Shown here in pieces: positions 1 to 11,325 of a DNA stretch of 64,000 nt (the stretch's first letter is position 1; the number at the start of each line of letters is the position of its first letter). This DNA comes from Macrothele yani (Eukaryota > Arthropoda > Arachnida > Araneae > Macrothelidae). The notes below the pieces were generated by a model. That model did no database searches. It was not told the origin of the DNA and saw only the letters and a list, made by a program, of their open reading frames with translations. The stretch is taken from NCBI GenBank assembly GCA_039090855.1, contig CM077005.1:78240607-78304606 (forward strand), written 5' to 3'. A program made the translations under genes and the position numbers.

Positions 1-31
1 TCAGTTATGATGTAACGTCCACCATAAAGTA

Positions 32-197
32 CACTATAACGAAGTAAATTTCTCCGTCATTTCTGGTCTACGCCGGGATTCGAACCCGAGTCCGCTTATT
101 CCGGAACAAGTCGCTCTACCAACTGAGCTACGCAGACGTTCATTGTGAATCCTATCTGCCTTTATGTCGTATGCGTCCTGCTGGCAGGTACGTCACA
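32..197 (-). mobile_element. tRNA-derived SINE, family A (copy A1)
   Basis: A tRNA-like module lies at 66-137 on the minus strand. Its A box (TAGCTCAGTTGG) and B box (GGGTTCGAATCCC) are intact, the 7-bp acceptor stem is fully paired allowing one G-T wobble, and the D and T arms fold. By canonical numbering the anticodon position reads CCG (Arg), but the anticodon stem pairs only when shifted by one base and no TTTT follows, so I read it as a SINE head rather than a working tRNA gene. The body is shared with the copies at 458 and 63862: a 5' part with GCAGGACGC and ATAAAGGCAGA and a 3' part with AATTTACTTCGTTATAGT. Confidence 0.75.
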
Positions 198-457
198 TCT
201 GCCTCCCCGAAAGAGGGCCGGGGGCATGGCCCACGGGTCAGCCGTCACAATGAATCGTTGCAGGCAGCCATCCACTGTAGAACGTGCACTTGAGAACTCC
301 CAGTCAATCCGGTGTGTGGAATGCCACGTCACACACATCTATTTTTCGAAGCGCTGGAGAAGAGATTCTCTGATTTTTCTTATCTCGCGGTGTGGAAAGA
401 ATATTAATCCAATGCGAGATTTTGAACGGTCGGGTCATCCGGATAGTTCGGGCGCCA
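198..457. other. unassigned spacer between two SINE A copies
   Basis: No gene, repeat or RNA was recognised. A 108-codon open frame starting at 145 runs out of the SINE and through this spacer, but it has no recognisable domain and its first part is SINE sequence. Confidence 0.4.
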
Positions 458-652
458 TTATAACGAAGTAAATTTCTCCGTCATTTTTGGTCTACGCCGG
501 GATTCGAACCCGAGTCCGCTTATTCCGGAACAAGTCGCTCTACCAACTGCTTATTCCGGAACAAGTCGCTCTACCAACTGAGCTACGCAGACGTTCATTC
601 TGATTGCTATCTGCCTTTATGTCGTGAGCGTCCTGCTGGCAGGTACGTCACA
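458..652 (-). mobile_element. SINE family A (copy A2) with internal duplication in the tRNA module
   Basis: Same body as the copy at 32-197. The tRNA-like module (490-592) is 103 bp instead of 72 because a 31-bp block covering the D-arm and anticodon-arm region is repeated in tandem (about 531-592). The acceptor stem, A box and B box remain. The insertion abuts the truncated end of the hAT transposase at about 653-668, so it sits at, or caused, the break in that element. Confidence 0.72.
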
Positions 653-667
653 ACACTTTTTGCAACC

Positions 668-1731
668 ACTTATCTTCTTAATTCTAAATATTGAACACCC
701 TTGTTGTCGGGAAATAGTTTGATTTCATTTATGGAAGATGCAAAATGCTTTAACACGTCGCCTCTGGAAAGCCATCGAACTCTATTGTACTGGAGAAGAT
801 CTGAATACTCGCTCTCCATTTCACTTAGCAACTCTTTAAATTATCGATGGTTAAGTCCACTTGCTGTAATAAAGTTGGTAATCTTAATTACCAATTCCAT
901 AATTTTACCGATTTCTTCTGGAAATGTTTGTGCACAAAGTGCTTCCTGATGTAGTATACAATGGAAAGTGCACCATCGGTTGCAATTGTCACAATTTTAT
1001 TGAGTGGGATATGATTTTTTCCATGCATTCAAGGACGGCATTTGCTATGTCCTCTCCACGCGTTTGGCCCTTGAGTGGCAATAATCCCAGAAGTTCTTCT
1101 CTCGGACCCTCAGATGATATATACCGCACAAAAAGAAAACCTGGGCTGCGTCCTTGATGTCGCAAGACTCATCTACTGCAATTGATAAAGCTGAAGCTAA
1201 TTTAACGTCTTCGACTTGTTGGTTGGTCACATTTCAGGACATTTTAACTGTCCTATCTGCTACTGTTTTGGCAGATAACGGTATATTTTTAATTTTATTT
1301 AAAATCTATGTTTTGTTTTTGAAACCCCGAAAAAGTTCTTCAGATGCATTAACAAAACAACATTTTATGTATTCACCATCTATGAATGGTTTTCCTCTTT
1401 TAGCGATCTCCTGACTCACTACAAAGCTTGCTATATTAACAGACCGTCTCCAATAATTAAATATAGAACTTGATTTTTCAACATTTTTCTGAAGTTCTTT
1501 AACTGCGCTCTTTTTCTCGTGTCACCGACAGAACATTTTCTGACAAATGAGGCATGTTTTGTCGTGAAGTGTCTCTCCAAATTTGACTTTTTTGTGCGCC
1601 AGTTTTTCTTGGGAAATAAGACAGGTTGGAAGGCCATCTGAGTTCGAGATAAACGCGAAACATTCAGTCCATTCAGTTTTAAAGTCACGATGCTCATCTA
1701 TCGTTTTTCTTAGTGTTTTCGTCGAAGCCAT
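668..1731 (-). pseudogene. hAT transposase pseudogene (GTF2IRD2/ZBED-like)
   Basis: The minus-strand reading starts at MASTKTLRKTIDEHR (1731) and has a BED-like zinc finger with CLIC/CLIS cysteines and H-x-x-x-H (ERHFTTKH). The RNase-H core follows, with the first acidic motif SIAVDESCDIKD near 1150-1190 and, later, FITASGLNHR and VRWLSRGDVLKHFASS near 760-900. These are hallmarks of the hAT family that gave rise to the GTF2I-repeat protein 2 and ZBED proteins. At least one frameshift lies near 1590 and there are in-frame stops. The C-terminal dimerisation domain is absent, cut off at the SINE. It would have bound and cut hAT ends, but is now non-functional. Confidence 0.75.
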
Positions 1732-2280
1732 GTTGAAAAGCACCTTAAACACTTATTTCGATTATCTACAATCGATATGTTTCTTAAAATTTGTTGGTTT
1801 TTGCCGGAAAATGCTTATTAATGCTTTAAAAATTACGAGCAACACAACAGCGTTTTTGGTAAAATCTGATAGTTTTGACAACAGCTTCGCATACTTTCAC
1901 ATCGTACTACTGGCAATAATTAAAAAAAAATCAACAATACCTTGTAACTTGTAACAAACTTGCATGCGAAGATCAATGCATTTTCTGGATGCACTCAGCC
2001 AAAAGAGAATACTAAGTTGCAGAAACAGCAAACCGACACAGACTCCACGTTCGTTCGCGTCCGTAAACAACTACAAAAAAAAACCAACTAAACGTACCTC
2101 CCCTAGTAGGGAATTCCCCGCTTTCACTTTCACCGTTGTCAACGTTGTCTTGCACAGTAGAGGGATCCCGTACGCTCACTTATTAGTCACTTTGAGCACT
2201 GCTTACATGTTGCTCAACCATCCCCTGCACTACCTCTGTAGACCCCTTCACGATCACTTTCCCCTACCTGACGACACGCT

Positions 2281-2482
2281 TCGAAGTTTTGAGAGACCTA
2301 TGAAACAAATGAAATTATTCTTCATAGGAGCAGAGATAGAGAGTTTTTTTTTTTTTTTACAACTGCGCATTATTTAAAAAGGGTAATGTTTCCAATATTC
2401 ACTGTAGCGAATGACATGCATTAAAAAAAAGAAATTCTTCAGTAGTGTCGAAGTTTTGAGAGACCTATGAAACAAATGAAAT
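2281..2482. repeat. X-type insert flanked by a 35-bp direct repeat
   Basis: The 35 bp beginning TCGAAGTTTTGAGAGACC occur at 2281-2315 and again at 2448-2482. The 132 bp between them resemble the 5' portion of repeat family X (a run ending in GGTAATGTTTCCAATATTC, similar to sequence at about 3710 and 17325). The direct repeat may be an unusually long target duplication or a slippage product. Confidence 0.6.
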
Positions 2483-2632
2483 CACCATTGTGTGAATAAA
2501 ATCCATTAAATATTTTATAAATTAAATTATGATAGTTTTATTTTCATTTTCAATTTTACTTCAGAGCCACGTGTATGTAACCAAAGAGCCACATGTGGCT
2601 CGCGAGCCACAGTTTGCCGACCACTGGCCTAG

Positions 2633-3130
2633 ACGAACATTATAAACAGTCTTTTGCCTCTCTTTCTTTTCCATTTTACCAGTGGTACAGGCGAGCATTA
2701 TATATATATATAAAAAATGGAAAAGTGAGGCAACAGAGGGAGACTTTATGACAATCTAGGGTGTTAACGAGGAAATGTTGTTCTTCCAGGTAAAACAAGT
2801 GGAAAGTTCGGCAACTGCATTTGGAAAAAAAGTGTAATGTGATACCAGCTGTTTGAATTGTTAAAATCTGTGTTGCCGTCCTGTAAAGAATGCTGTTGCT
2901 TGCACTATAAAGTCTGCCAGTCCAGTCTGAAGAAGCGGAAATAAATTGGCGAAATCCCGGAAAAACAAGAAAACGGACGTTAATATTTTAGATGCATGTG
3001 ATAACTAAATCAATAATGCAAGAACCTTGACCTTAGCATTTACTTTGGTTCATTGCACTTTTACTTCACATAAATTAGGGTTAATTTGAGCCCAATTTTA
3101 TTTAACTGATTTAAATTATATGCTGAAATT
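2633..3130. other. unassigned; short imperfect palindrome around (TA)n
   Basis: No gene is seen. An imperfect inverted repeat (TTGCCTCTCTTTCTTTTCC against GGAAAAGTGAGGCAA) brackets a short TA run near 2700-2712. The rest is AT-rich and not recognised. Confidence 0.35.
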
Positions 3131-4238
3131 GCACAGAAGTGACATAAGACATGAACTTGGGAATCATGCATAGAGAAAAAAACAACAAACATGACACCGA
3201 ATTTTCGGTTGTAATGAGCACGTCTTTTGAATCCTTTCTGACGCGAATTAAATTTATCAAAGTTATTCAAAGTCAATGGAACCGGTTAGGAAAACAATCA
3301 ACTGGGTTTCAACAATCTATAAAACCTACAGAAATACAAACAGCTACTTACTTCCACCATCAGCTAAAAAGTATGTTACGAAGGTTAACAAATGGCGCAC
3401 AAAAAGTCTCTAATAACATATCTGAGACAAGACAGATTTTCAAATCAAAGATATCGGGCACAAGCAAATTTTCAAATCGAACAGTTAAAAAGAAAAATAT
3501 AGAAGAAAACATGATTATAACTCTACGCCTTCTAGCGGAAGAATTTTGCATGACGGAAAAGTTGAAAATAGGCGAAAACTATTCTTCACGGAAAAAAGCT
3601 ATGCTAAGGAAAAATAACTTTTCAAATTTGTCTCCCGGAGCAGGGATAGCGAGGAATAGGTTTCGACTTATATGCCCCGTTGCGGGCAATCTGTGCATTA
3701 TTTACAGAGGATAATGCTCCACATCTCTATTGTAGCGAATGGCATAAAGTAAAAGAAAAAAAAATCTCAATAAGGTTTTTAGAAGCGGCGATACAGCTGC
3801 AAACTGAAATGCACAAACACCACCTAGCGACAGAGCAATGAAATATAAAACTCCTGATATAGTAACCTAAAGTGTTCTAGAAGGTAAATGGCATGCGGTG
3901 TTGAAAGATTTTTTTAAATCGCACATGTAGAAGCAGAGATATTGAGAAAACAGATTAAGCATTGGCGCCACCTAACGGCGAAATTGTGTATTATTTTGGA
4001 AAGAAACTACACACACAGAGTTTGCATAGTTAGTAGTATCTGATCGAAAAAGATTTCAATCGGGTTTTTAATACCGCAGATATTGGTTGTAAACGGAAAT
4101 TTGAAATTACGCCCTCTAGTGGCAAACTTGTGCCTTAAGAAAAATCTGAGATTATATGACAAACATTTCGCACTGGAAACGCTCTCCAACAAAGAAAGCA
4201 TTTTTCACATCAGACTCTTAGAAGCTGTGATATAGACA
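3131..4238 (+). repeat. repeat family X, copy X1 (left part)
   Basis: Starts with a conserved leader (ACCGAATTTTCGGTTGTAAT) also present at about 16585 and, inverted, at about 49180. It continues with units of about 145-150 bp, each holding a block of the type CGCCCTCTAGTGGCAAA followed by TTGTGC and a line resembling TCAAATCGGACTCTTAGAAGC. Block positions near 3818, 3965 and 4109 give spacings of about 147 and 144 bp. A 187-codon open frame at 3151-3714 lies wholly in this repeat and has no recognisable domain, so I do not call it a gene. Confidence 0.65.
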
Positions 4239-6233
4239 ACAAGTTAGTAAAATCATGCAATGCATTGATGATAATACGCTTTCCAACATACCAGAAATCA
4301 TTACTCAAGTTATGAGGATAATGGCTGCGGAATAAATCTCGGTCCCGTGCCCTGACCTTTGATCCCATTTCGATTATATTCAACAGAACCGGTTCAGTAT
4401 ACCTCCGAAATAACATGACAAAGTTTTGTCGCAATCGAAGCATTTTTACATAAGTTATGATGCATAAGGGCTATGGAATAGATCCCGCTCCTGTGTCCAT
4501 ACCTTTGATCCGATTTCGCCCATTTTCAATAGGATTCGTCCCCAGACAGGCCCCTACAACATACTAACATTTCATCCAAACCGAAGCATTTTTACGTAAG
4601 TTATGACGCATAATGGCGATGGAAGTGATTCTGCTCCTATGTCCTATCTTTGACCCCATTTCGCCCATTTTCAATAGGGTTTGTTCCCAGGTAGTCCCCT
4701 ACAACATACTAAAATTTCATCGAAATCGAACCTCTTTTATGTTAGTGATGACGCATAAGAGCAGTGGAATGGACCCCGCTTCTATGTCCTGACCTTTTAC
4801 CCCATTTCGTTCACTTTGCTTAGGGTTCCTTCCGAGGTGTTCCTTTACCACATACTAAATTTTCATCGAAATCGAACAATTGTTACGCGAGTTATCGTGC
4901 GGACGGACATACGCACACAACGTGTGACGTAATGAGGCAGATAGGAATCGCGACCATCTGGTCGTAATAGTGTGACTTCATAAAACTTTAATAGGATCCA
5001 CACACAACGCGTGACGTAATGAGACAGATGGCGTGACCGCGAGCCAACATCTCAGTCGCGAGATTGTGATGTCATAGGATTTCTAAGCATGTGTAACATT
5101 AATGGAACGACGCCATGACACTAAAAACGTGGTAATTCGGGGTGGTTATTTAACGCACTAAACCAATTTTCCTAAAGTCGATTTCTAGTTCCAGAAAACG
5201 GTAGGTTAACGACTTTCATCAAAATCCTTAGAGCCGTTTTCAAAATAAAATTTACATAGGTACAAGAATTGCTCCTTTAAGGTGGCCGTCAAGTAATTTT
5301 GCTTCCTATACTTCCAATGTAAAAATTTCTGAACACATTTTTTTCGCAATTAATGCGTTCCCAAGGATGAAAATTTGAACATCGATTAAAATAGCTTCAT
5401 TTTATAACTTGGAATACTTAATATTTTCTCAAACATAACATAATTATGCAATTCAAGATTTATTTGTCTACTGACGTATACAGGTCGCGCCATCTTTTTT
5501 CTGGTTTCAACACCACCAAAGGAAACGTTATTGTTTTTTAATAAAATTAAGATTATGTTTTAGAAAATGTTAAGTATTCCAAATTATAATATGAAGTTAT
5601 TTTAATCGATGTTCAAATTTCCATCCTTGGGAACACACTAATTGTGAAGGAAATGTGTACAAAAGTTTTTCCATTGGAAGTATAGGAAGCAAAATTACTT
5701 GACGTCCATCTTAATAGTATGGGATAAGGGCGATGGAATGGATCTCGATCCTATGTCCTGAGCTTTGACCCCATTTGTCCCATTTTCAATAGGGTTCGTC
5801 CCCAGGTGGTCCCCTACCACATACTAAAAGTTCATCCAAATCTAAACATTTTTACGCACGTTATGACACATAAAGGCAATGGAATGCATCCCGCTCCTAT
5901 GTCCTGATCTTTGACCCCACTTCACCCATTTTCAATAAGTTTCATTCCCAGGTGCTTCCTTACAATATACTAAAATTTCATCGGCTTCGAACCATATTTA
6001 CGCAAGTTTTGACGCATAAAGGCAATGGAATGAATCCCGCTCCTATGCTGTGACCTTTGACCCCATTTCGTCAATTTTCAATAGGATTCGTACCCTGGTG
6101 GTTCCCTGCCACATACTAAAATTTCATCGAAATCGAACCGTTTTTACGCGAGTTATCGTGCCGGCAGACGGACGGACGGACGGACAAAGCTGGAGCATAT
6201 ACGCTTCTTCAACCTACGGTTGGCAAGCGTAAA
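4239..6233 (+). mobile_element. helentron/HINE-like element, copy A
   Basis: One end starts ACAAGTTAGTAAAATC, followed by a hairpin (AATCATGCA against TGCATTGATT) and a 13-bp subterminal repeat TACGCTTTCCAAC (4275-4287). The other end has GTTGGCAAGCGTA (6219-6231), its inverted partner with one mismatch. The interior is a run of tandem units of about 144 bp containing CCTTTGACCCCATTTCG. Subterminal inverted repeats, central tandem repeats and a terminal hairpin match the layout described for DINE-1/HINE helentrons. No coding capacity. A block at about 4880-5276 with ACGTAATGAG motifs is shared only with copy C. A foldback MITE is nested at 5281-5710. Confidence 0.6.
5281..5710. mobile_element. 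430-bp foldback MITE with TTAA target duplication
   Basis: The ends GGTGGCCGTCAAG and CTTGACGTCCATC are inverted copies with two mismatches, and the similarity continues inward for about 150 bp on each side, so almost the whole element can fold back. It is flanked by TTAA at 5277-5280 and 5711-5714. The related sequence at about 18270-18290 in HINE C reads straight through with a single TTAA, giving an unoccupied site. A TTAA duplication is typical of piggyBac-superfamily MITEs. There is no open frame. Confidence 0.82.
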
Positions 6234-6570
6234 AAAGTGACTGTACCTAGAATAGTCTTCTATATAAGTGGAATCGAAGGCTAAAAAAAATTTCAATCGG
6301 ATATTTAGACACGAATATATGAAATAAAATATATTTTGAATTCGATATCATCTGTATTCACGCCCCCTTGCGGCAAAATTGTGCATCATAAAAAAAAAAA
6401 AGCGGATTTCAAGGATCATCATTTGCACATTTCAAGTTTCCCAATGCAAAAAGAATTTTTCAAATCGGACTAATAATTCCAGAGATCTGGTTAACACAGG
6501 CGGACGGACGGACAAACCACCGGTAACATAAGTACGATCTTTTTTGCAAAACATGTGCTAAAAAAAGAAG
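6234..6570 (+). repeat. repeat family X, copy X1 (right part)
   Basis: Continues family X after HINE A, with a CGCCCCCTTGCGGCAAAA block at 6361. It ends with a conserved tail: GCGGACGGACGGACAAACC followed by AACATAAGTACGATC near 6500-6540. The same tail appears inverted near 46000 and in weaker form near 20330. Confidence 0.6.
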
Positions 6571-8089
6571 CGGCATTTTTGATTTCACAGTTTTGTATAA
6601 CGCTGGATGCTAATTTAATATAATGGTGAGCACTTACGCCATCCCTCACCTTATTAACAGTAATCTTTACATCCTCTGCATAGATCCAGTTCATAGAAGT
6701 GCTGCATATAAACTTCTGTGAGCTCTGGGGAAAAAACTATATTCTGCACGAAAACATCCGTTTTTTCTTTTGTAAAATGCAGATGATATACGGAGTGGAT
6801 ACCTTACAAATGCATTCGTCCACAGGACTTTATTGTTTGTATGTTAGGTCACACAGGAAGCAGCATTGGTTGCCTTACAAGTAATAGTTTCAAGAGCAAC
6901 AATCTGTCTGTGGAAATAGTAAAGGAGGCGACGTTCTGATTCATGGATCGGAAAAGGTTAAGTAGACCCTAGAATAGTTCCGTTCCCGGCTTCCGGATTT
7001 TTTTACAATCCGGATATTTTACTGTCCGATACACGGATTTTAAGTATTCAAATAGTTGGCTGCAGCGATATCTGAATTTCGGAACCGAACATCCAGTTAT
7101 TCGTAATCCGGATATCGAAAATGCAAATAATCGGATTTCTAAAATTTAGATTTTGAAGCAGAACCACGAATATTTGGATTACAAACTCGAAAATTCTGGT
7201 TTCAAATACTGAACATCGAAAACTGGAGATATATTTCGTACATTCTCAGCCAAAGTCATTCGTTTGTTACGTGATACGAAAAGAATTTTTTTAGGTACGT
7301 CATACCCATCGGCCTGAAATCTACGGGATACATGTTGCGAAAAAAATGCTTATACTGTGATGTAGACGAAACCATATGCATCACAGCCTCTTTTCCAGAG
7401 GATTTTGTGCTCTGCGGAAAATGGGGTAAACACAGACATGGAGTGGATCACAGTTTCAGTGGAAAATGACGTTATGGATGCACCGGATGCATTAGAATAG
7501 TGCATGGAATTCACATCTGAATATTTCATTCCGATCTAGCTGATGCCCAAAACTGTGCCTGGCCATAAATCTCCACAGGCAAGAACCTGGCTTTTGTGAG
7601 TTGTTCAGCTTTATACGAGAGCAGAATGGCAGTGTCTCAGTCTGTTATTTCTGACCGTCAGTTTTGCTGCTGTATGATGTCAATAATATAGTCGATATCA
7701 TAATTTGTGTTGTTTTTATTGCGGCCAGTGAAGGGATTGCGAACGAGCTAGCAAAATATGCTTTTTGTTCAGTAACAACCGTTCGCAAAATGAATTAGTT
7801 TCACGAACCTTACGCTAAGCTACTCTAATGCGGTGCTTAGTCAACATGTTTGGAAAGAAAACAGATATCGACATGGTTTTTGTTTCTAGACGATTTTGCC
7901 ACCTTACGCGAGAACACAACTTTCTTCCCGATAATGGAAGGGACAGTTTTGCATGAGAAATTCAGCCTGCCCATAGTTAAGGCCAGAAATGAATTAAAAT
8001 AGGTTTAACTACAGTAGGCAACGGCCATCAGGCATTTAAGGAGATTAAGACTTTGTGAAAACACAAGTTTGTCAGCAACGGATATCAAA
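6571..8089. other. unassigned; short CCGGAT-rich stretch
   Basis: No gene is supported. 6985-7230 is rich in short imperfect repeats around CCGGATATT and GGATTT, like the stretch at 29255-29345. The remaining sequence shows no domain, RNA or repeat I recognise, and the small open frames look random. Confidence 0.35.
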
Positions 8090-8212
8090 ATCGGGTCCCC
8101 TTACTCAGGAGTAATTCGCTCTCCAAACTGAGATACGCAGACAGAATGCCTCGCTGCAGATTTGTCGTCTTGATACATGTTTTCACCTCTGTAATACGTC
8201 ACAATTTTTATT
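8090..8212 (-). mobile_element. SINE family A, degenerate copy A3
   Basis: On the minus strand an old copy of the SINE A head is recognisable (GTCTGCGTATCTCAGTTTGG, then GAGCGAATTACTCCTGAG). The body motif GTGACGTATTACAG stands in the position of the conserved GACGTACCTGC. The B box is lost. Confidence 0.5.
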
Positions 8213-9499
8213 TCTTTTTACACGAGTAGCGACAGGAGAAAAGACTTGGCTCCAGCATTAGCGTCGCGAAATTTAGTGTAAAGGTATGCAATGGGATCAC
8301 GGGGGATCTCTCTCCTGTAAAGTGATGCCATCGAATTTTCGGAACTTATGGGCTGGATTTGGATTCTGTCGCATAAAATGGTCATGTGTAGTCAAAATCA
8401 TGTCAACCTATTCAGCTAAAATGGACAGAAAATATCTTAGGCTAAATGCGAAACTTCTCCATGGTAAATCTACAGTGAGCACAAATGAGGTTTCTTAAGT
8501 TGCTGTCCGGAAATACGGGTTATCACAGAGCCTTCCCTCAATTAACTTTTTCTTTTCAGGAATTTCAAGAAGAGTGTTAGTGGATCATATTTCTAAGATG
8601 ATGGAAAACCTCGAAGAAACAAGCTTTTAGTATCTGGGAAGGCGAGGCTTGAAAGTACCTTCCTTCGAGTTCGAAAGCTTTGCATTTCCACTCAAATAGC
8701 GCGCAATTTTTACTTTGTCATACCTCCGTTACAGGAAACCACTATGATTCTTCAAATATTTCATTTCCGGTTTCTGACAAATTTACTGAAAATGAAAAAA
8801 ACTAGGTAAATACCAAAGCGATAACGGTTTATGTAAAATGTAAACCAGCACAGAAGGAATGAGTATTAGATGGTGAAAATAACAATATCTTGGAAAAATT
8901 CCCTTCACAAGGTTAAATGCTCAGAGGAGCTTTCTGCGACAGAGCACAAAACACTAATTAGCTCCGTGTGGCGTGTTCAAAAAGGCCACGGAGGTTAAGC
9001 ATATCCGCTTATGGTTTTACACGCCTTAACCGCTGTTTCGGACAATTACTTTCATGCATATGAAGGATTCACCCGTCACAGTGTAGGTTACTCTGTATTC
9101 TGATTAGCTGCGAGGAATATTTTATGTGGCTGAATAAAGTCTTTAAAAAAGAAAATACTGAAATGTGTAACTTTCTTGTTCAGTTGAAATTTTCCGAAAA
9201 TTTATTCACACATTCTACTTTTCTATTTTTGGGCCCCTGAGCATGCATTTACGCCTCTAGTATGATCATTCAGGGAGAACAACCGCCCCCCCCCACCCCG
9301 GTAGTTACGGCCCTGTTTTCAAGGATTAACAGAGCTGGAACGAAGATGTGCTAAGTGCACTACAATCATCAAAGAGCACATTGAAAGGTAATGACACAAT
9401 ACTTCCAGAACACGTGTCTCAGATATGGTAAGCTTGTAACTTACGGCATAATCCTGGTAGTTTAAAACTTTGTATTATGAAATCCAGTTTCATAGTAAA
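8213..9499. other. unassigned stretch
   Basis: No coding region, RNA or repeat is recognised. A 70-codon open frame at 8286-8498 has no domain. A short C-run occurs at about 9284-9298. Confidence 0.3.
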
Positions 9500-10200
9500 A
9501 ATAATTCCACTTTCATAGCACTACTAAAGGGTAATACCGTTTCCATGAAAGGGTATACCTGTTCTGCAATGATGTTTAGGTAGATGGTCAACGTCATAGC
9601 TTTCCGCACACGAATGACCGAATTCGGGAGTTTCCCACCAGAACATTGTCCAAAGCATTATAATTCTTCCACCAGCTTCTTTTCGTCCCACGGTGCATCC
9701 TGATGCCAACACTTCCCCAGGTAAAAGACGCACAAGTATTCGGCCGTCCACAATGTGAAACAGGAAGCGAGATTCATCTGACCAGAGAACCTTCTTCCAA
9801 TCATTCAAGGGCAAATTTTTGAATGCTCCCGTGCCCACTGTAGGCGCTGTCGACGGTGAAGCGAGGACACTAAGAGCGGCCTGCGGCTACTCAGCTCCTT
9901 TTTCAGCAGGGTTTGATGTATTCTGTGTTGTGACACATTATTCCTGTCACCAGCATTTAAATTATCGGCGATTTGCGATAGAGTATCTCTTCTGTTGGCT
10001 CGCACCATGAGGAATAGCCTTCGCTCACCTCTGGCATCGATGAACCGTGCTGGGCCCACACCTTGTTGGCGGTTCGTGGTTTTTTCCTTCTTGGGACACT
10101 TTTTTAAATTACTAACCACTGCTGACCGTGAGAACCCTATAAGCCGTAATGTCTCGGAAATGCTCTGACCAGTCATCTGGCCATTATAATTTGGCCTTTG
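9500..10200 (-). pseudogene. Tc1-like transposase fragment
   Basis: Minus-strand reading: GQIIMAR and MTGQSISETLRLIGFSRSA (helix-turn-helix start, near 10190-10120), then [49 protein letters not shown] with the first catalytic Asp, then IIAEQVYPFMETV near 9540. Two frames are needed, so a frameshift lies near 9815. The second Asp and the Glu of the DD34E triad are missing because the match ends at about 9520. No inverted terminal repeats were found, so this is an old 3'-truncated relic. Confidence 0.75.
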
Positions 10201-10968
10201 TCAAACTCTCTTAAGTCAGCTCTCGTTCATATCTGAAGAATAAGAATAACACTGATTATTAGAGCTCAGTAACAGATGTTATTTATGCCGTTTCATGACT
10301 TTCACACGTCCCGTCGTTTACTTGCAGTTGCTTCAATTTGCAGTAAGAGTCGCTGGCCATAATGTTTTCGTTCTTCGGTACAGTTATTCCAAAATGGATA
10401 AAGCGTGAAAAGCTGGTGCATTCAACATTTCGAAGGCATCCCTGCTGTACTGAAAAGCAGAGGAATTTCGCTCAGTGAAACCCTCCCGGTTGGTGCAAAA
10501 TATCTAAATCCAAGGCCTAGCACAAGTTATTCTGCAAGTGTCATTCAGAAAGTGAAGATTTTGTGCCAGGACCAAACTCAGCGACAATGCGCATGGGAAT
10601 ATCTCTGGGAACCATTAACCCTATAATCCACTGCGATTTGAATCTACGAAAATGTCACAAGATCAGAGTACCCAAGCTGCTTCTAAGATATATTTCGGGG
10701 AGAAGGATCGTTTGCAGAAAGCTTTATGAAAAACACCTGGGCGGAGAAAGGTATAAGTATATGGTCACCTTTCAAAAAGTCAACGTTTACTTATCATGGC
10801 AATAAATCCCGTGCAATTTGCAATTGGCAGGACGTCGCCATGGCCTTTCCAAAATGGTATCGATAATGCTAAGAAACGTTACCGTGAAGCTCTATGATTG
10901 TCATAGGATTCTTGTTCCGCAGCAAGCTGTATTTCAAGCTTGTCATATGATACTTGTACCGGAACAAG
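10201..10968. other. unassigned stretch left of hAT 2
   Basis: Two overlapping open frames of 73 and 80 codons (10405-10626 and 10563-10805) have no recognisable domain. Just before hAT 2, two similar 20-bp words (CTTGTTCCGCAGCAAGCTGT and CTTGTACCGGAACAAGCTGT) lie about 50 bp apart near 10910-10972. Confidence 0.3.
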
Positions 10969-11325
10969 CTGTAGATCAGGAGTGTCCAATACTTTGGCTT
11001 CCATGGGCCACATTGGAAGAAGAAGAATTGTCTTGGGCCACACATAATATACATTAATACTAACGATAGCTGATGAGCAAAAAAAAAAAAGGTCCGGTCC
11101 GAACATAATTTTCGTGATATTCGCCACCACAGATAAGCAAAAACAAGTCCTCGCATAATAATCCTAATTATGCGCCGCCCCGTTCGAAGGGTCTTTCAAA
11201 ATCGTCAAGTAGGTCACAAGTTTGCGATCACTGATATAGAAAATGTACACATCTAAAGAATAAAACTTCATAAATTTTTTTGATATTTTTTTCATAAACG
11301 TAAAAGAAAAGAGGGCAACATAAAA

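Larger units (their letters stand above)
653..2632 (-). mobile_element. hAT transposon 1, truncated at its 3' side
   Basis: On the minus strand the element begins at 2632 with CAGTGGTCGGCAAACTG, a typical hAT terminus, followed by a subterminal palindrome (GTGGCTCGCGAGCCAC). A degraded transposase lies downstream at 668-1731. The opposite end is missing: the coding region stops at the SINE A2 boundary and no matching terminal repeat is found. The expected 8-bp target duplication (GCCTAGAC on the right) therefore cannot be confirmed. Confidence 0.65.

Noticed and set aside
66..137. Functional tRNA-Arg(CCG) gene
   Set aside because: The anticodon stem pairs only out of register, no Pol III terminator follows, and the same body recurs around other copies, so it is a SINE head.
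3151..3714. 187-codon open frame as a host gene
   Set aside because: Lies wholly inside repeat family X, whose relative at 16560-17369 does not keep the frame.
9284..9298. C-run and other homopolymer/dinucleotide runs (15285, 30121, 35757, 36644) as special structures
   Set aside because: Ordinary microsatellites without flanking symmetry or motif context.
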